Assembly (NCBI RefSeq): GCF_900167435.1
Contig: NZ_FUWS01000003.1
Span: 186,001 to 250,000 of the forward strand
DNA from: Marinactinospora thermotolerans DSM 45154
Lineage (GTDB): Bacteria; Actinomycetota; Actinomycetes; Streptosporangiales; Streptosporangiaceae
Direction: 5' to 3'
Length of the DNA: 64,000 bases
A model generated the notes under the pieces. That model was not told the DNA's origin, ran no database searches, and saw only the letters and a program-made list of their open reading frames with translations. Positions 37,189 through 46,188 of the stretch are shown here, piece after piece. Made by a program: the position numbers and the translations under genes. Numbering within the stretch: position 1 is the first letter of the stretch; each line of letters starts with the position of its first letter.

Positions 37189-38475
37189 TCAGCGCGCCGC
37201 GGACTCGATCAGGTCGGCCGCGCGCTCCACGCCGTCACGGCCCCGGATCGTCTCGCCGATCTCCTCCAGGTGGCGGCGCAGGCCCGCGTTGCCGAGGAGG
37301 GACTCGATCGCCGAGCGCATCTCCTCCGCCTGGAAGCCGTAGGTGTCCAGGCGCAGGCCGAGCCCGAGTTCGTGAACGCGCTGGGCGTTGTCGTACTGGT
37401 CCCAGAACAGCGGCAGCACGATCATCGGCTTGCCGAAGTGCAGGGACTCGGTGACGGTGTTGTTGCCCCCGTGCGTGATCACCAGGTCCGCCAGCGGCAG
37501 GATCTTCGTCTGCGGCAGGAACTCCGCCCCCCACATGTTCGGGGCGAGCTCGATCTCGTCGTGGCGCGGCCCCTTGGAGACGATGTAGCGGTGTCCGGTG
37601 CCGGCGAGGGCGTCGATGACCCGCCGCATCAGGTCCACATCGGCCGAGCCGAGCGAGCCGAGGCTGAAGTAGATGAGCGACCCGTCACCGGAGGCGATGT
37701 GGTCGGGCAGCCGGATCGGGACCCCGGTGCGCCGCACGGAGGAGTCCAGGCGGTGCCAACCGTCACCGAGCGGGCGGCGGTCCACGTAGTCGGCGATCTC
37801 GGGGTACAGGTACAGGTTGAGGTCGCCTTCGGGCATGAACTGGAGGTGGGGAAGTTCCGGCCCGCCCTGCTCACGGACGTAGGCGTTGAACGCGGTCCAC
37901 ATCTCGCCGTGGGTGCGCTCGAACTCCTCCCGGAACGTCTCGGCGGCGCCGTGGTCCCCCGTGGAGAGTCCGGAGAAGGGCGGCGGCACGTCGGGGCCGG
38001 GCACCTCCAGGGGGTTGCACGAGAGCATGCGGACGAAGGGCACCCCGGCGGTGGCCAGCGCGGGGAACAGCACGACGTTGTCCTCGACGATCACATCGGG
38101 ACGCACCCGGGCGATGATCTCCTTCAGCTGCGGTTCGGCGTATTTGACCCCTTCGATGAGTTCCTCGTAGATGGGGCGGACCACCGTCTCCAGTTGCTGG
38201 ATGGTGGGCTTGCGGAACTCGGGGGAGATCTCGGCGATGTAGTCCTTCCAGAACTGGCCGGGGTCCTGTCCCGCCGCGTCCTCGGGCGGGGGCGTGAGGT
38301 CCACGAGCTCCTCTTCGAATCCCAACGGGGCGAGCCGGCCCTTCCAGGAGGACTCGGCGGCGAAGACGACGCGGTGACCGCGTTGCCGCAGCACGTCGCC
38401 GATCCCGATGCAGTTGTTGGTCGGACCGTACGCGCTTTCGGGCATGAAGAGCACCGTCAGTTTCCGATCGGCCAT
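37189..38475 (-). CDS. MGT-family glycosyltransferase 1
   Basis: A 428-aa GT1/MGT-type enzyme (GT-B fold). The N-terminal acceptor domain starts VLFMPESAYGPTNNCIGIGDVLRQRGH. The C-terminal donor domain carries ITHGGNNTVTESLHFGKP, followed by LPLFWDQYDNAQRVHELG, the nucleotide-sugar binding signature of macrolide-type glycosyltransferases. It could glycosylate the peptide (cacaoidin is glycosylated on Tyr, and both precursors have a core Tyr) or inactivate another compound. I chose the ATG at 38475; a GTG at 38490 is also possible. It is a paralogue of the next gene (38710-39999), with long identical DNA stretches. No sugar biosynthesis genes are in the window. Confidence 0.85.
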   Translation of the reverse strand: MADRKLTVLFMPESAYGPTNNCIGIGDVLRQRGHRVVFAAESSWKGRLAPLGFEEELVDLTPPPEDAAGQDPGQFWKDYIAEISPEFRKPTIQQLETVVRPIYEELIEGVKYAEPQLKEIIARVRPDVIVEDNVVLFPALATAGVPFVRMLSCNPLEVPGPDVPPPFSGLSTGDHGAAETFREEFERTHGEMWTAFNAYVREQGGPELPHLQFMPEGDLNLYLYPEIADYVDRRPLGDGWHRLDSSVRRTGVPIRLPDHIASGDGSLIYFSLGSLGSADVDLMRRVIDALAGTGHRYIVSKGPRHDEIELAPNMWGAEFLPQTKILPLADLVITHGGNNTVTESLHFGKPMIVLPLFWDQYDNAQRVHELGLGLRLDTYGFQAEEMRSAIESLLGNAGLRRHLEEIGETIRGRDGVERAADLIESAAR

Positions 38476-38709
38476 CAGCCAGGGCACCACCTGTCGCTTT
38501 TAGGATAAAAAATAGCGTTTGACGCCTTTATGGGGGATTTGGAGACTTCTCCTCTACTGCGTCCCTAAGTGAGTACCAGGTTCCGCCACTCCAGCAGAAG
38601 AGGAAGCGGCAACGGAATTCGACCAATCACGGCCTTCTCGCGACGGAAACTTCACCTTTCATCCAACCGATCGACCGTTCAAGTGGCACAGATCACGGAG
38701 TCGGCCTGA

Positions 38710-39999
38710 TCAGCGAATGCCGACCTTCTCGATGTGGTCGGCCGCGAGTTCCAGCCCGTTCCGCTCCCTGATCTCCGCGCCGATCTCACGCAGGTGCTGG
38801 CGCATCCAGGCGTTGCCCAGCAGGCGCTCCATCGCCTCGTGCAACTCCCGGAAGGTGACCCGATAGGTGTCCAGGCGCTGTCCGAATCCGAGTTCGTGGA
38901 CGCGCTGGGCGTTGTCGTACTGGTCCCAGAACAGTGGGAGGACCACCATCGGTTTGCCGAAGTGGAAGGACTCGGTGACGGTGTTGTTGCCCCCGTGCGT
39001 GATCACCAGGTCCACCAGCGGCAGGATGGTGGTCTGGGGCAGGAACTCCGCCCCCCACATGTTGTCCGGCAGGCGCAGTTCCTCATGGCGCGGCCCCATG
39101 GAGACGATGTAACGGTGCACGGTGTGCTCCAGCATGTCGATGAGCCGCTGCATCAGCTCGACGTCGGCCGAGCCGAGCGATCCGAGGCTGAAGTAGACGA
39201 GCGATCCCTCTCCCTTGGCGATCTTCTCCGGGATCTCGAACGGCTCGTCGGTACGCCGGACCGACGACTCCAGACGGATCCAGTTCGGGTTCATCTCCCG
39301 CCGGTCGACGTAGTCGGCGATCTCGGGATACAGGTAGAGGTTGACGTCGGCCTCGGGCATGAAACGCAGATAGGGCAGCGGGCCGGCACCCTGGCTGCGC
39401 ACCCAGCGGTCGAAGCGCTCCCACAGCGCCCGGTGGGTGCGCTCGAACTCCTCCCGGAAGATCCGCCAACGGCTGCGGTCGTTGGAGGGATAGCCGGAGA
39501 AGATCGGGGGCACGTCGACGCCCGGTACCTCCAGGGGGTTGCACGAGGCGATGCGCACGAGGGGGACCCCGGCGGTGGCCAGCGCGGGGAACAGCACGAC
39601 GTTGTCCTCGACGATCACATCGGGACGCACCCGGGCGATGATCTCCTTCAGCTGCGGCTCGACGTACTGCGCCCCGTCGATCAGGGTCGCGTAGATGTCG
39701 GCGGTGACCGTGGTCAGTTGTTCGAAGGTGGAGCGGCGGAACTCGGGGGCGCGTTGGGCGACGTAGTCCTTCCAGAACTGTCCCGGCGCCTGGGATCCAC
39801 CCCCCGCCGCGGGCGGTTCGAGGTCGACGAGCTCCTCCTCGAACCCGAAGGGGCGCAGTCTTCCCTTCCACGAGGACTCGGCGGCGAAGACGACGCGGTG
39901 ACCGCGTTGCCGCAGCACGTCGCCGATTCCGATGCAGTTGTTGGTCGGACCGTAGGCACTTTCCGGGAAGAACAGCACCGTCAGCCCTCGAGCCCCCAT
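38710..39999 (-). CDS. MGT-family glycosyltransferase 2
   Basis: A 429-aa paralogue of glycosyltransferase 1 with the same acceptor-domain start (VLFFPESAYGPTNNCIGIGDV) and donor motif (ITHGGNNTVTESFHFGKP). The ATG at 39999 follows GGAGG at 8 nt; the frame is open upstream. Acceptor-domain segments differ between the two copies (for example around residues 150-220), so they may act on different acceptors or add two sugars in turn. Both are on the minus strand, 235 bp apart, each with its own upstream region. It may belong to the RiPP cluster, but it lies outside the core operon. Confidence 0.85.
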   Translation of the reverse strand: MGARGLTVLFFPESAYGPTNNCIGIGDVLRQRGHRVVFAAESSWKGRLRPFGFEEELVDLEPPAAGGGSQAPGQFWKDYVAQRAPEFRRSTFEQLTTVTADIYATLIDGAQYVEPQLKEIIARVRPDVIVEDNVVLFPALATAGVPLVRIASCNPLEVPGVDVPPIFSGYPSNDRSRWRIFREEFERTHRALWERFDRWVRSQGAGPLPYLRFMPEADVNLYLYPEIADYVDRREMNPNWIRLESSVRRTDEPFEIPEKIAKGEGSLVYFSLGSLGSADVELMQRLIDMLEHTVHRYIVSMGPRHEELRLPDNMWGAEFLPQTTILPLVDLVITHGGNNTVTESFHFGKPMVVLPLFWDQYDNAQRVHELGFGQRLDTYRVTFRELHEAMERLLGNAWMRQHLREIGAEIRERNGLELAADHIEKVGIR

Positions 40000-40171
40000 G
40001 AATCGGCCTCCACAGCACATCCGCATCCAAATTATCGCCAACCTGATTCAAGTGGCTTGCGTATCAACACGTCAACATGGGGTTAGAGACACGAAACGGC
40101 AACACCAGAGGGTTTTACGACGCTTTGTCCGCTAGGATGTCCGAATTTCGGAGAAGGTCGTTAATTCAGGA

Positions 40172-40642
40172 TCAATCCCGAACGACGAAAGTCCCCGCGA
40201 GGAGGTCCCCCAGCCTCTGGTGCCGCGGGCTGAGCAGCATGACCACCAGTCCCACCACGAGCAGGTCGACGGGGAGGAGGAGCCAGCGCACGGTCAACCG
40301 CGCCGCCGAGACGGGTCCGCCATCGGCGGAGACCGGACGGATCCCCAGCAGCCGCATCCCCGTGGTCTGCCCGCGCCCCACCCCGTGCGGCCGGATCACC
40401 CAGTACCAGGCGTGGGCGAGGCAGCCGAGCGCCAGCACGAGCAGGGCCGGCAGAACGGAGGAGCCCGTACCCCCGGGAGGCGACGTCCGGGGCACGGCGA
40501 GGTAGAGGGACAGGACCAGCACCGGCAGGACCGAGGAGAGGAACACGTCGAGGACCGCCTGCGCCAGACGGCGCCCCACGACCGCGGTCGACGAACGCGA
40601 CGGGGGACGTGGCGGGACGGCGAAGGACGAACCGACGGACAC
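40172..40642 (-). CDS. RDD-family membrane protein
   Basis: A 156-aa protein with about four hydrophobic helices (VLDVFLSSVLPVLVLSLYLAV, LPALLVLALGCLAHAWYWV, LLLPVDLLVVGLVVMLL). The RDD domain signature of polar residues is seen as RRLAQAVLD near the N terminus and QRLGDLLAGTFVVRD at the C terminus. Some RDD proteins have been linked to ion or lipid transport; the role here is unknown. The GTG at 40642 follows GGGGAGG. It stands between the glycosyltransferase genes and an unrelated plus-strand gene and ends the probable cluster border. Confidence 0.8.
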   Translation of the reverse strand: MSVGSSFAVPPRPPSRSSTAVVGRRLAQAVLDVFLSSVLPVLVLSLYLAVPRTSPPGGTGSSVLPALLVLALGCLAHAWYWVIRPHGVGRGQTTGMRLLGIRPVSADGGPVSAARLTVRWLLLPVDLLVVGLVVMLLSPRHQRLGDLLAGTFVVRD

Positions 40643-40838
40643 CTTCCACCTCCCCCTCTGCCAGAGGTATCGAATTCCCGCTTCCTCACCGGCCGTGTTC
40701 CGGTGCCCGAACCGGCCCGGACGCGAGAAAATCACCCTACGGAACGAGGGGTGGTCCCGGCCGTCGGCCAGGGCTCGGCGGGTCCGTGACAACCCCGGCA
40801 TCACGGGCCAGGGACGACGTCGATACGGAGGCGAACGC

Positions 40839-41360
40839 ATGCGGTTCGGGCACGCTGTGGGCCGGGGCGATGACGTGCCGCGCCGGCACCACGACGAGTT
40901 CACCAACGTGGTGCTGCGGGCGATCACCTTTCAGCTCGGTCCCCGGCTCTTCTCCCTGGCGCGCGAGGGACACCTCGTCGAAGGGCTGCGCGGCGCCTGG
41001 CGGCGCGCCGGGGCGTGGCTCCCCGAGTCCGAACGGTTGGAGCCGACCGGTCTGACCGCGCTGCACACCGAGCGGGGCTCGCTGGAGGCGGTGATCGTCG
41101 TGCTGCCGCAGCCGGCGCGTCCGGGCGAGACCTACATGGTGTGCGGGACTCGCGCGTCCGACCCGTTCCTCGGCCCGGGGGATCCGGACTTCTTCCTTCT
41201 GGAGGCCGACCGCGCCATCTGCGGGCCGCGCACCGAGCGGCGCACCCGGTTGGCCCGTTGGACCCGTGACGGCCGGCGGTTCGACCTGGGCGAGGGTCCG
41301 CTTCCCGAGGTCGGTGCGATGTTGGACGCGATCGCCCGGGTCATGGCCATCGGAACGTGA
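40839..41360 (+). CDS. Protein of unknown function
   Basis: A 173-aa protein, ATG at 40839 behind GGAGG. It has an amphipathic N-terminal half (HHDEFTNVVLRAITFQLGPRLFSL), a central strand-rich part (LEAVIVVLPQPARPGETYMVCGTR) and a conserved-looking FFLLEADRAICGPRTERRTR segment. No catalytic motif is visible and I do not recognise the family. It is followed by the acyl-CoA dehydrogenase gene after 113 bp that contain an operator pair, so it is probably a separate transcription unit. Confidence 0.65.
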   Translation: MRFGHAVGRGDDVPRRHHDEFTNVVLRAITFQLGPRLFSLAREGHLVEGLRGAWRRAGAWLPESERLEPTGLTALHTERGSLEAVIVVLPQPARPGETYMVCGTRASDPFLGPGDPDFFLLEADRAICGPRTERRTRLARWTRDGRRFDLGEGPLPEVGAMLDAIARVMAIGT

Positions 41361-41392
41361 TTCCAGCGCCAAAGCCTCTGGCGCGACGCTAC

Positions 41393-41428
41393 TACCGGGT
41401 AGTAACATCTTTTTGTTACTAGCCAGTA
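41393..41428. promoter_or_regulatory. Paired operator upstream of the acyl-CoA dehydrogenase gene
   Basis: TACCGGGTAGTAACA (41393-41407) and TGTTACTAGCCAGTA (41414-41428) are inverted copies (13 of 15 match) separated by TCTTTT. A third copy is upstream of the EtfD-like gene (9703-9717). It is probably a binding site for a TetR-type regulator of beta-oxidation. The regulator is not in evidence. Confidence 0.6.
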
Positions 41429-41473
41429 GATCGCGTGTTCAGACACAGCGGCCACGACACAGCGGAGCGCTCC

Positions 41474-43297
41474 ATGACGCACTACAAGAGCAACCTCCGT
41501 GACCTCGAGTTCAACCTTTTTGAGGTCTTCAAGCGCCAGGACGTGCTGGGAACCGGCCCGTTCGAGGAGCTGGACGAGGACACGGCTCGCACCATTCTCG
41601 ACGAGGTCAACCGGCTCGCCACCGGGATCGTGGCCGAGTCGTTCGAGGACGCCGACCGCAACCCGCCCGTCTTCGACCCCGCGACCCACTCGGTCACCAT
41701 GCCCGAGGGCTTCAAGCGCTCCTACCAGGCCTACATGGACGCCGAGTGGTTCCGCCTCGACCTGCCGACGGAACTCGGCGGCACCGGCGCGCCCCGCTCC
41801 CTCGTCTGGGCCGCGGCCGAGCTGATCCTCGGCGCCAACCCCGCCCTGCACATGTACTCCGGCGGCCCCGGCTTCGCCAGCATCCTCTGGCAGGAGGGCA
41901 ACGAGGCGCAGAAGCGGTTCGCCGAGCTCGCCATCGAGCGCAAGTGGGGCGCCACCATGGTGCTGACCGAGCCGGACGCGGGCTCCGACGTCGGCGCCGG
42001 CCGCACCAAGGCCATCGACCAGGGAGACGGCACCTGGCACATCGAGGGCGTGAAGCGCTTCATCACCTCGGCCGACCAGGACATGTCCGAGAACATCTTC
42101 CACCTGGTGCTGGCGCGCCCCGAGGGCGCCCGCCCCGGGACCAAGGGACTCTCGCTCTTCCTCGTGCCCAAGTTCCTGGTCAACGAGGACGGCACGCTGG
42201 GCGAGCGCAACGGCGTCTACGTCACCAACGTCGAGCACAAGATGGGCCTGAAGGCCTCGGCCACCTGCGAGCTGACCTTCGGGGCCGAGCACCCCGCCAT
42301 CGGCTACCTCGTCGGCGACAAGCACGACGGCATCCGGCAGATGTTCCTCGTCATCGAATACGCGCGGATGATGGTCGGCACGAAGGCGATCGCGACGCTG
42401 TCCACCGGCTACCTCAACGCCCTGGCCTACGCGAAGGAACGTGTCCAGGGCGCCGACCTGACCCGGCAGGCCGACAAGACCGCCCCCCGGGTCACCATCA
42501 CCCACCACCCCGACGTCCGGCGCAGCCTGATGACCCAGAAGGCCTACGCCGAGGCCCTGCGGGCGCTGGTCGTCTACACCGCCTGCCAGCAGGACGCGGT
42601 GCAGATCGCCAAGCACAACGGCGAGGACGCCAGCGCGGTGGAGGCGCTGAACGACCTGCTGCTGCCCATCGTGAAGGGTGTGGGTTCCGAGCGCTCCTAC
42701 GCGCTGCTGGCGGAGTCGCTTCAGACGCTCGGCGGGTCCGGCTACCTCCAGGACTACCCGCTGGAGCAGTACATCCGCGACGCCAAGATCGACACCCTCT
42801 ACGAGGGCACCACCGCCATCCAGGCCCAGGACCTCTTCTTCCGCAAGATCGTGAAGAACAACGGTCAGGCCCTGGGCATGCTGCTGGGCGAGATCAAGGG
42901 CTTCGCCGGCAGCGAGGCGGGCAACGGCCGGCTCAAGAACGAGCGGGCGCTGCTGGCCGAGGCCACCGCCGACGTCGAGCGGATCGTCGAGGTCATGGTG
43001 GGCCACGCGATGGGGTCCGCCGAGGAGCCGCGCGAGCTCTACAAGGTCGGCCTCAACGCCACCCGCCTGCTGATGGCGCTGGGCGACGTGGTCCTGGGCT
43101 GGCTGCTGCTGCGGCAGGCCGAGGTCGCGCTGGCGCGGCTCGACGGCGCGACCGGCGCCGACACGGACTTCTACACCGGCAAGATCGCGGCGGCGCGGTT
43201 CTTCGCCGAGCAGGTCCTGCCGCGGATCGCGGCCGAGCGCCGGATCGCGGAGAACGTCACGCTCGACATCATGGACATCCCCGAATCCGCTTTCTGA
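41474..43297 (+). CDS. Acyl-CoA dehydrogenase
   Basis: A 607-aa acyl-CoA dehydrogenase with an N-terminal extension ([19 protein letters not shown]) typical of the long FadE5-like class. The substrate and FAD region [16 protein letters not shown] is intact, as is the C-terminal [36 protein letters not shown] signature of the dehydrogenase core, followed by a ~150-aa extra helical domain. It oxidises an acyl-CoA to enoyl-CoA and passes electrons to ETF. The paired operator upstream is shared with the EtfD-like gene, which would accept those electrons. It has an intrinsic terminator after the stop codon and is monocistronic. Confidence 0.92.
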   Translation: MTHYKSNLRDLEFNLFEVFKRQDVLGTGPFEELDEDTARTILDEVNRLATGIVAESFEDADRNPPVFDPATHSVTMPEGFKRSYQAYMDAEWFRLDLPTELGGTGAPRSLVWAAAELILGANPALHMYSGGPGFASILWQEGNEAQKRFAELAIERKWGATMVLTEPDAGSDVGAGRTKAIDQGDGTWHIEGVKRFITSADQDMSENIFHLVLARPEGARPGTKGLSLFLVPKFLVNEDGTLGERNGVYVTNVEHKMGLKASATCELTFGAEHPAIGYLVGDKHDGIRQMFLVIEYARMMVGTKAIATLSTGYLNALAYAKERVQGADLTRQADKTAPRVTITHHPDVRRSLMTQKAYAEALRALVVYTACQQDAVQIAKHNGEDASAVEALNDLLLPIVKGVGSERSYALLAESLQTLGGSGYLQDYPLEQYIRDAKIDTLYEGTTAIQAQDLFFRKIVKNNGQALGMLLGEIKGFAGSEAGNGRLKNERALLAEATADVERIVEVMVGHAMGSAEEPRELYKVGLNATRLLMALGDVVLGWLLLRQAEVALARLDGATGADTDFYTGKIAAARFFAEQVLPRIAAERRIAENVTLDIMDIPESAF

Positions 43298-43333
43298 TCC
43301 GCCTTATCCGGGCTGAGCCCGGACATCGCGTCA

Positions 43334-43370
43334 GGGTGGGACGGTTTTCGACCGTCCCACCCTTTTTGTT
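43334..43370 (+). terminator. Intrinsic terminator after the acyl-CoA dehydrogenase gene
   Basis: A 12-bp perfect stem (43334-43345 and 43351-43362) with a TTTCG loop, followed by TTTTTG. It is the clearest rho-independent terminator in the window. Confidence 0.93.
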
Positions 43371-43464
43371 TCTTCAATGGAAATCCGGCTTTCGGTAATG
43401 CGCGCTCCACTACGGGGTAGAGAGACCTCGACTAACGACAACTCCTCGTCCCGGAGGTGGGCAG

Positions 43465-43677
43465 ATGGGCATCGGGCTCGGAATCTTCCTGGTGGTCGTC
43501 GGCGCCGTACTGCGTTTCGGTATCACCGCCGACCTGCAAGGGCTCGACCTTAGCGCCATCGGCGTCATCCTGATGCTCGCCGGGATCGCGATCGTGGTGT
43601 TGACGCTGCTCCTCATGGTCCTGCGCAGCAACCGCGAGACCGAGGAGCGCATCCCCGGCGACAACAACCGGCTGTGA
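43465..43677 (+). CDS. Small two-helix membrane protein (DUF6458-like)
   Basis: A 70-aa protein with two hydrophobic helices (IGLGIFLVVVGAVLRF and IGVILMLAGIAIVVLTLLLMVL) and a charged C terminus (NRETEERIPGDNNRL). It resembles the small DUF6458 family found widely in actinobacteria. A good ribosome-binding site (GGAGGTGG) precedes the ATG. It stands alone between the terminator of the dehydrogenase gene and the 3' end of a convergent transporter gene. Function unknown. Confidence 0.75.
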   Translation: MGIGLGIFLVVVGAVLRFGITADLQGLDLSAIGVILMLAGIAIVVLTLLLMVLRSNRETEERIPGDNNRL

Positions 43678-43707
43678 GCGCCCCGCCCCGACACGCCCCC
43701 GCCCCTT

Positions 43708-44991
43708 TCAGCGCCGCGCCGGATAACGCCACAACAGCGCGATCAGCACCAGCGTGGCGAGCACGGTCGTTCCCGTCAGCGGCAGGAAGGCCTTCTGGAA
43801 GGCCACCACGTCGTGGGGCTCGGGCAGCGCCTCCAGGATCACCCCCGCGCTGACCGTCGCGATCACCGTCGTGGTGAACCCGCTCATGTTCACCAGCCCC
43901 GACGCGGCCCCGGTCCGGTGGGCCGGCACCCCGTCCCGGGCGAAGTCGAACGACAGGGCCGGCGCGATCACCGCTCCCGCGGCGCTCACGGTCAGCACCG
44001 CCACCACCAGGGGCGTGGGCGGGCCTCCCGGCCAGAGGGTGAGCGCGAGCCAGCCGAGGCTCAGCATCCCGCCCAGCAGCATCGCGAACGGGCGCCGGGC
44101 ACCCGGCGAGCGTCCCACGAACGCGCCGAGGACGGGCGACAGCCACAACGTGGCCACCCCCAGACCGCTGAGCAGCAACCCCGCGGTCGCCGAGGACATC
44201 CCGACCCCCTCGACCAGGAAGGCATACCCCCACAGCACCGTCAGGGTGGTGTAGGGCGCCATGACCGCGGCGTGGTGCGCCATGCCGACCCGGGGCCCCG
44301 GCGAACGCAGCGCCTCGCCGACGCTCGCCCACACCGAGAGCCGTTCGGCCGGGGCCGCCGTGGACACCCCGTCCGCGCGGTCGCGGACCGCGAACAGGAC
44401 CAGCAGCATCATCAGGACGGTCACCACGCCCGCCCCGAGGAAGGAGGCCGTCCAGCCCACGCCCTCCAGGGCCAGCGACAGCGGCGTGACACTGGCGACC
44501 TGGCCCAGGCCGCCGACCACGCCCGTGAGGGCGCTGACGAGCGCGTAGCGCGAACGGGGGAACCACAGGGCGCCGAGCCTGATGACGTTGAGGAAGGTGA
44601 CGGCGTCCCCCAGCCCGATGAGCACCCGGCCGAGGACCGCCAGTTCGATGCTGGGCGCGACCGCGAACAGGCCGACCCCCAGGGCCATCGACACCAGCCC
44701 CATGAGAAGGGACCTGCGCGGCCCGATCCTGTCGGCCAACAGCCCCGTGGGCACCTGCAGCACGACATAGACGAGCAGCTGGAGCATCGGCAGCAGAGAC
44801 AGCAGCGCCGGGCCGACCTGGAAGCGTTCCTGGGCCTCCAGCGCCGCGACGCTCATGCCGTTGCGGTGGAACATGGCGAGGAAGTAGACGCCGACCCCGA
44901 CGCCCCACACCAGCCAGGCGCGGGCGCCGCCCGGCGGCTCCAGCGGTCCCGTCCGGCCGTCGGTCGCGGCCCGCGAGGCGTCGACGCTCAT
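43708..44991 (-). CDS. MFS transporter (12-helix type)
   Basis: A 427-aa transporter with about 12 hydrophobic segments. MFS motif A-like DRIGPRRSLLMG lies near residue 86, and PLSLALEGVGWTASFLGAGVVTVL is a middle helix. Such proteins move sugars, organic acids or drugs; the substrate is unknown. It overlaps the GntR gene by 4 bp and would be co-transcribed behind it, so it is probably regulated by that FCD-type protein and by its small-acid ligand. This points to a carboxylate or sugar-acid importer more than a drug pump. Confidence 0.85.
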   Translation of the reverse strand: MSVDASRAATDGRTGPLEPPGGARAWLVWGVGVGVYFLAMFHRNGMSVAALEAQERFQVGPALLSLLPMLQLLVYVVLQVPTGLLADRIGPRRSLLMGLVSMALGVGLFAVAPSIELAVLGRVLIGLGDAVTFLNVIRLGALWFPRSRYALVSALTGVVGGLGQVASVTPLSLALEGVGWTASFLGAGVVTVLMMLLVLFAVRDRADGVSTAAPAERLSVWASVGEALRSPGPRVGMAHHAAVMAPYTTLTVLWGYAFLVEGVGMSSATAGLLLSGLGVATLWLSPVLGAFVGRSPGARRPFAMLLGGMLSLGWLALTLWPGGPPTPLVVAVLTVSAAGAVIAPALSFDFARDGVPAHRTGAASGLVNMSGFTTTVIATVSAGVILEALPEPHDVVAFQKAFLPLTGTTVLATLVLIALLWRYPARR

Positions 44992-45632
44992 CGGCGGGCC
45001 CCCAGCAGGGTCGCGGCGCCGTCCATGTGCACCCGCACCGCGGTGCGGGCGGCGGCGGGATCTCCGGCGCGGATCGCCTCCAGGATGGCGCCGTGCTCCT
45101 CGATGTTGCGGCGCATCCGCGCGGCGGTGCGGGTCCCCTCCTCCATCATGCGCAGCTGCCGGTCGCGCAGGGTGCCGTAGAGGTGGATGAGGATCTCGTT
45201 GCCGCTCGCGGTGACGATGGCGCGGTGGAACTCCCGGTCGGCCAGGACGAAGGCGCGCCTGTCGTTCTCCAGGTGGGCGTTCATGGCGTCGAGGTGGCCG
45301 GTGAGGGTGGCGACGAGCTCGCGCCGGGCCTCCTGCCCGGCCTCGGCCGCGCGTTCGGCCGTGTATCCCTCGACGAGGCGGCGGGTCTCGATGACGTCGT
45401 CGATCTCTTGCTGGGAGACGGGCACGACCAGCGCCCCACGCTTGGGGTAGAGGCGGACGAGCCCTTCGGCCTCAAGCCGGAGAAGGGCCTCGCGCACGGG
45501 TGTGCGGGAGACTCCGACGTCGGCGGCGATGTCCCCCTCGCTGAGGATCTCACCGCCCACGTAGCGTCGGGAGAGGATCGCGTCCTTGGTGTGGGCGTAG
45601 GTGCGGTCTGCCGCGGAAAGCCTTGTATCCAT
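44988..45632 (-). CDS. GntR-family (FCD) transcriptional regulator
   Basis: A 214-aa protein. The N-terminal winged helix (LSEGDIAADVGVSRTPVREALLRLEAEGLVRLYPKRGALVV) is the GntR signature at residues ~28-72. The C-terminal FCD domain carries the metal and effector His residues (FHRAIVTASGN, then EHGAILEAIRAGD and VHMDGA). FCD regulators usually bind organic acids. The start ATG (45630-45632) lies inside one of two exact 11-bp tandem repeats and has no ribosome-binding site, so initiation may be leaderless. It is followed by the transporter gene, which overlaps by 4 bp. Confidence 0.9.
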   Translation of the reverse strand: MDTRLSAADRTYAHTKDAILSRRYVGGEILSEGDIAADVGVSRTPVREALLRLEAEGLVRLYPKRGALVVPVSQQEIDDVIETRRLVEGYTAERAAEAGQEARRELVATLTGHLDAMNAHLENDRRAFVLADREFHRAIVTASGNEILIHLYGTLRDRQLRMMEEGTRTAARMRRNIEEHGAILEAIRAGDPAAARTAVRVHMDGAATLLGARR

Positions 45633-45644
45633 GTTGTATCCATG
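45623..45644 (-). repeat. Tandem 11-bp repeat covering the GntR start
   Basis: TTGTATCCATG occurs twice in exact tandem (45623-45633, 45634-45644). On the gene strand it reads CATGGATACAA, so there are two ATGs 11 nt apart in different frames. Only the inner one opens the GntR frame. It could be the operator for autoregulation or a recent duplication. Confidence 0.6.
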
Positions 45645-46188
45645 CTAATTCCGACAGACCCCTTCAGATCCCCCATCTAGCCCTCTAGAGGGCCATTGAC
45701 GCCGAGTGCGACATACAGCACAAGCCGAAGTGGCGTAATCTGTCCGAAAAACGGGCAGAAAATGAAGTCGCCCCTACGCCCAGGGCCTTCCCGCCAGGAC
45801 GCCCCACCGCCGCGCGCCCGCGGGGCCCACTCACGAGCACCCCACCCCTTCCCCCGGAAAAGCGGCGGCGACCAGCGCGAACGCCGAGAGGACCGGAACT
45901 CCGGGCACTCCCTCGTGTGATATGGCCGACATCTGACGATCTCGACCCCTTAGGGGAAAAGCCTGCTACTATCCGGATTCGCCAGGATAACCGCGAGGTA
46001 ACGACGGACCTCGCTCCCTCTCAGAACTGTGGAGATCTCACTGGCCGCCGCCCGCCCGGCAGCGGCCCCGGCCCGCCCCGACAGCGGGACGGCCGGAGCA
46101 GTAAGGGCCCGCGATCGGGCCAAGGGCGCGCCCCTGACAGGGCGCGACCAGGACGGACGCGGTACCCGAGCCACACGAGGAGACGTTC
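45645..46188. other. Intergenic region between the GntR gene and a small gene
   Basis: About 540 bp. It holds the GntR promoter on the minus strand and probably the promoter of the next gene; TACTAT at 45967-45972 is a possible -10 box. A stem-like CCCCTTAGGGG (45946-45956) is also present. Short open frames here look spurious. Confidence 0.45.
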
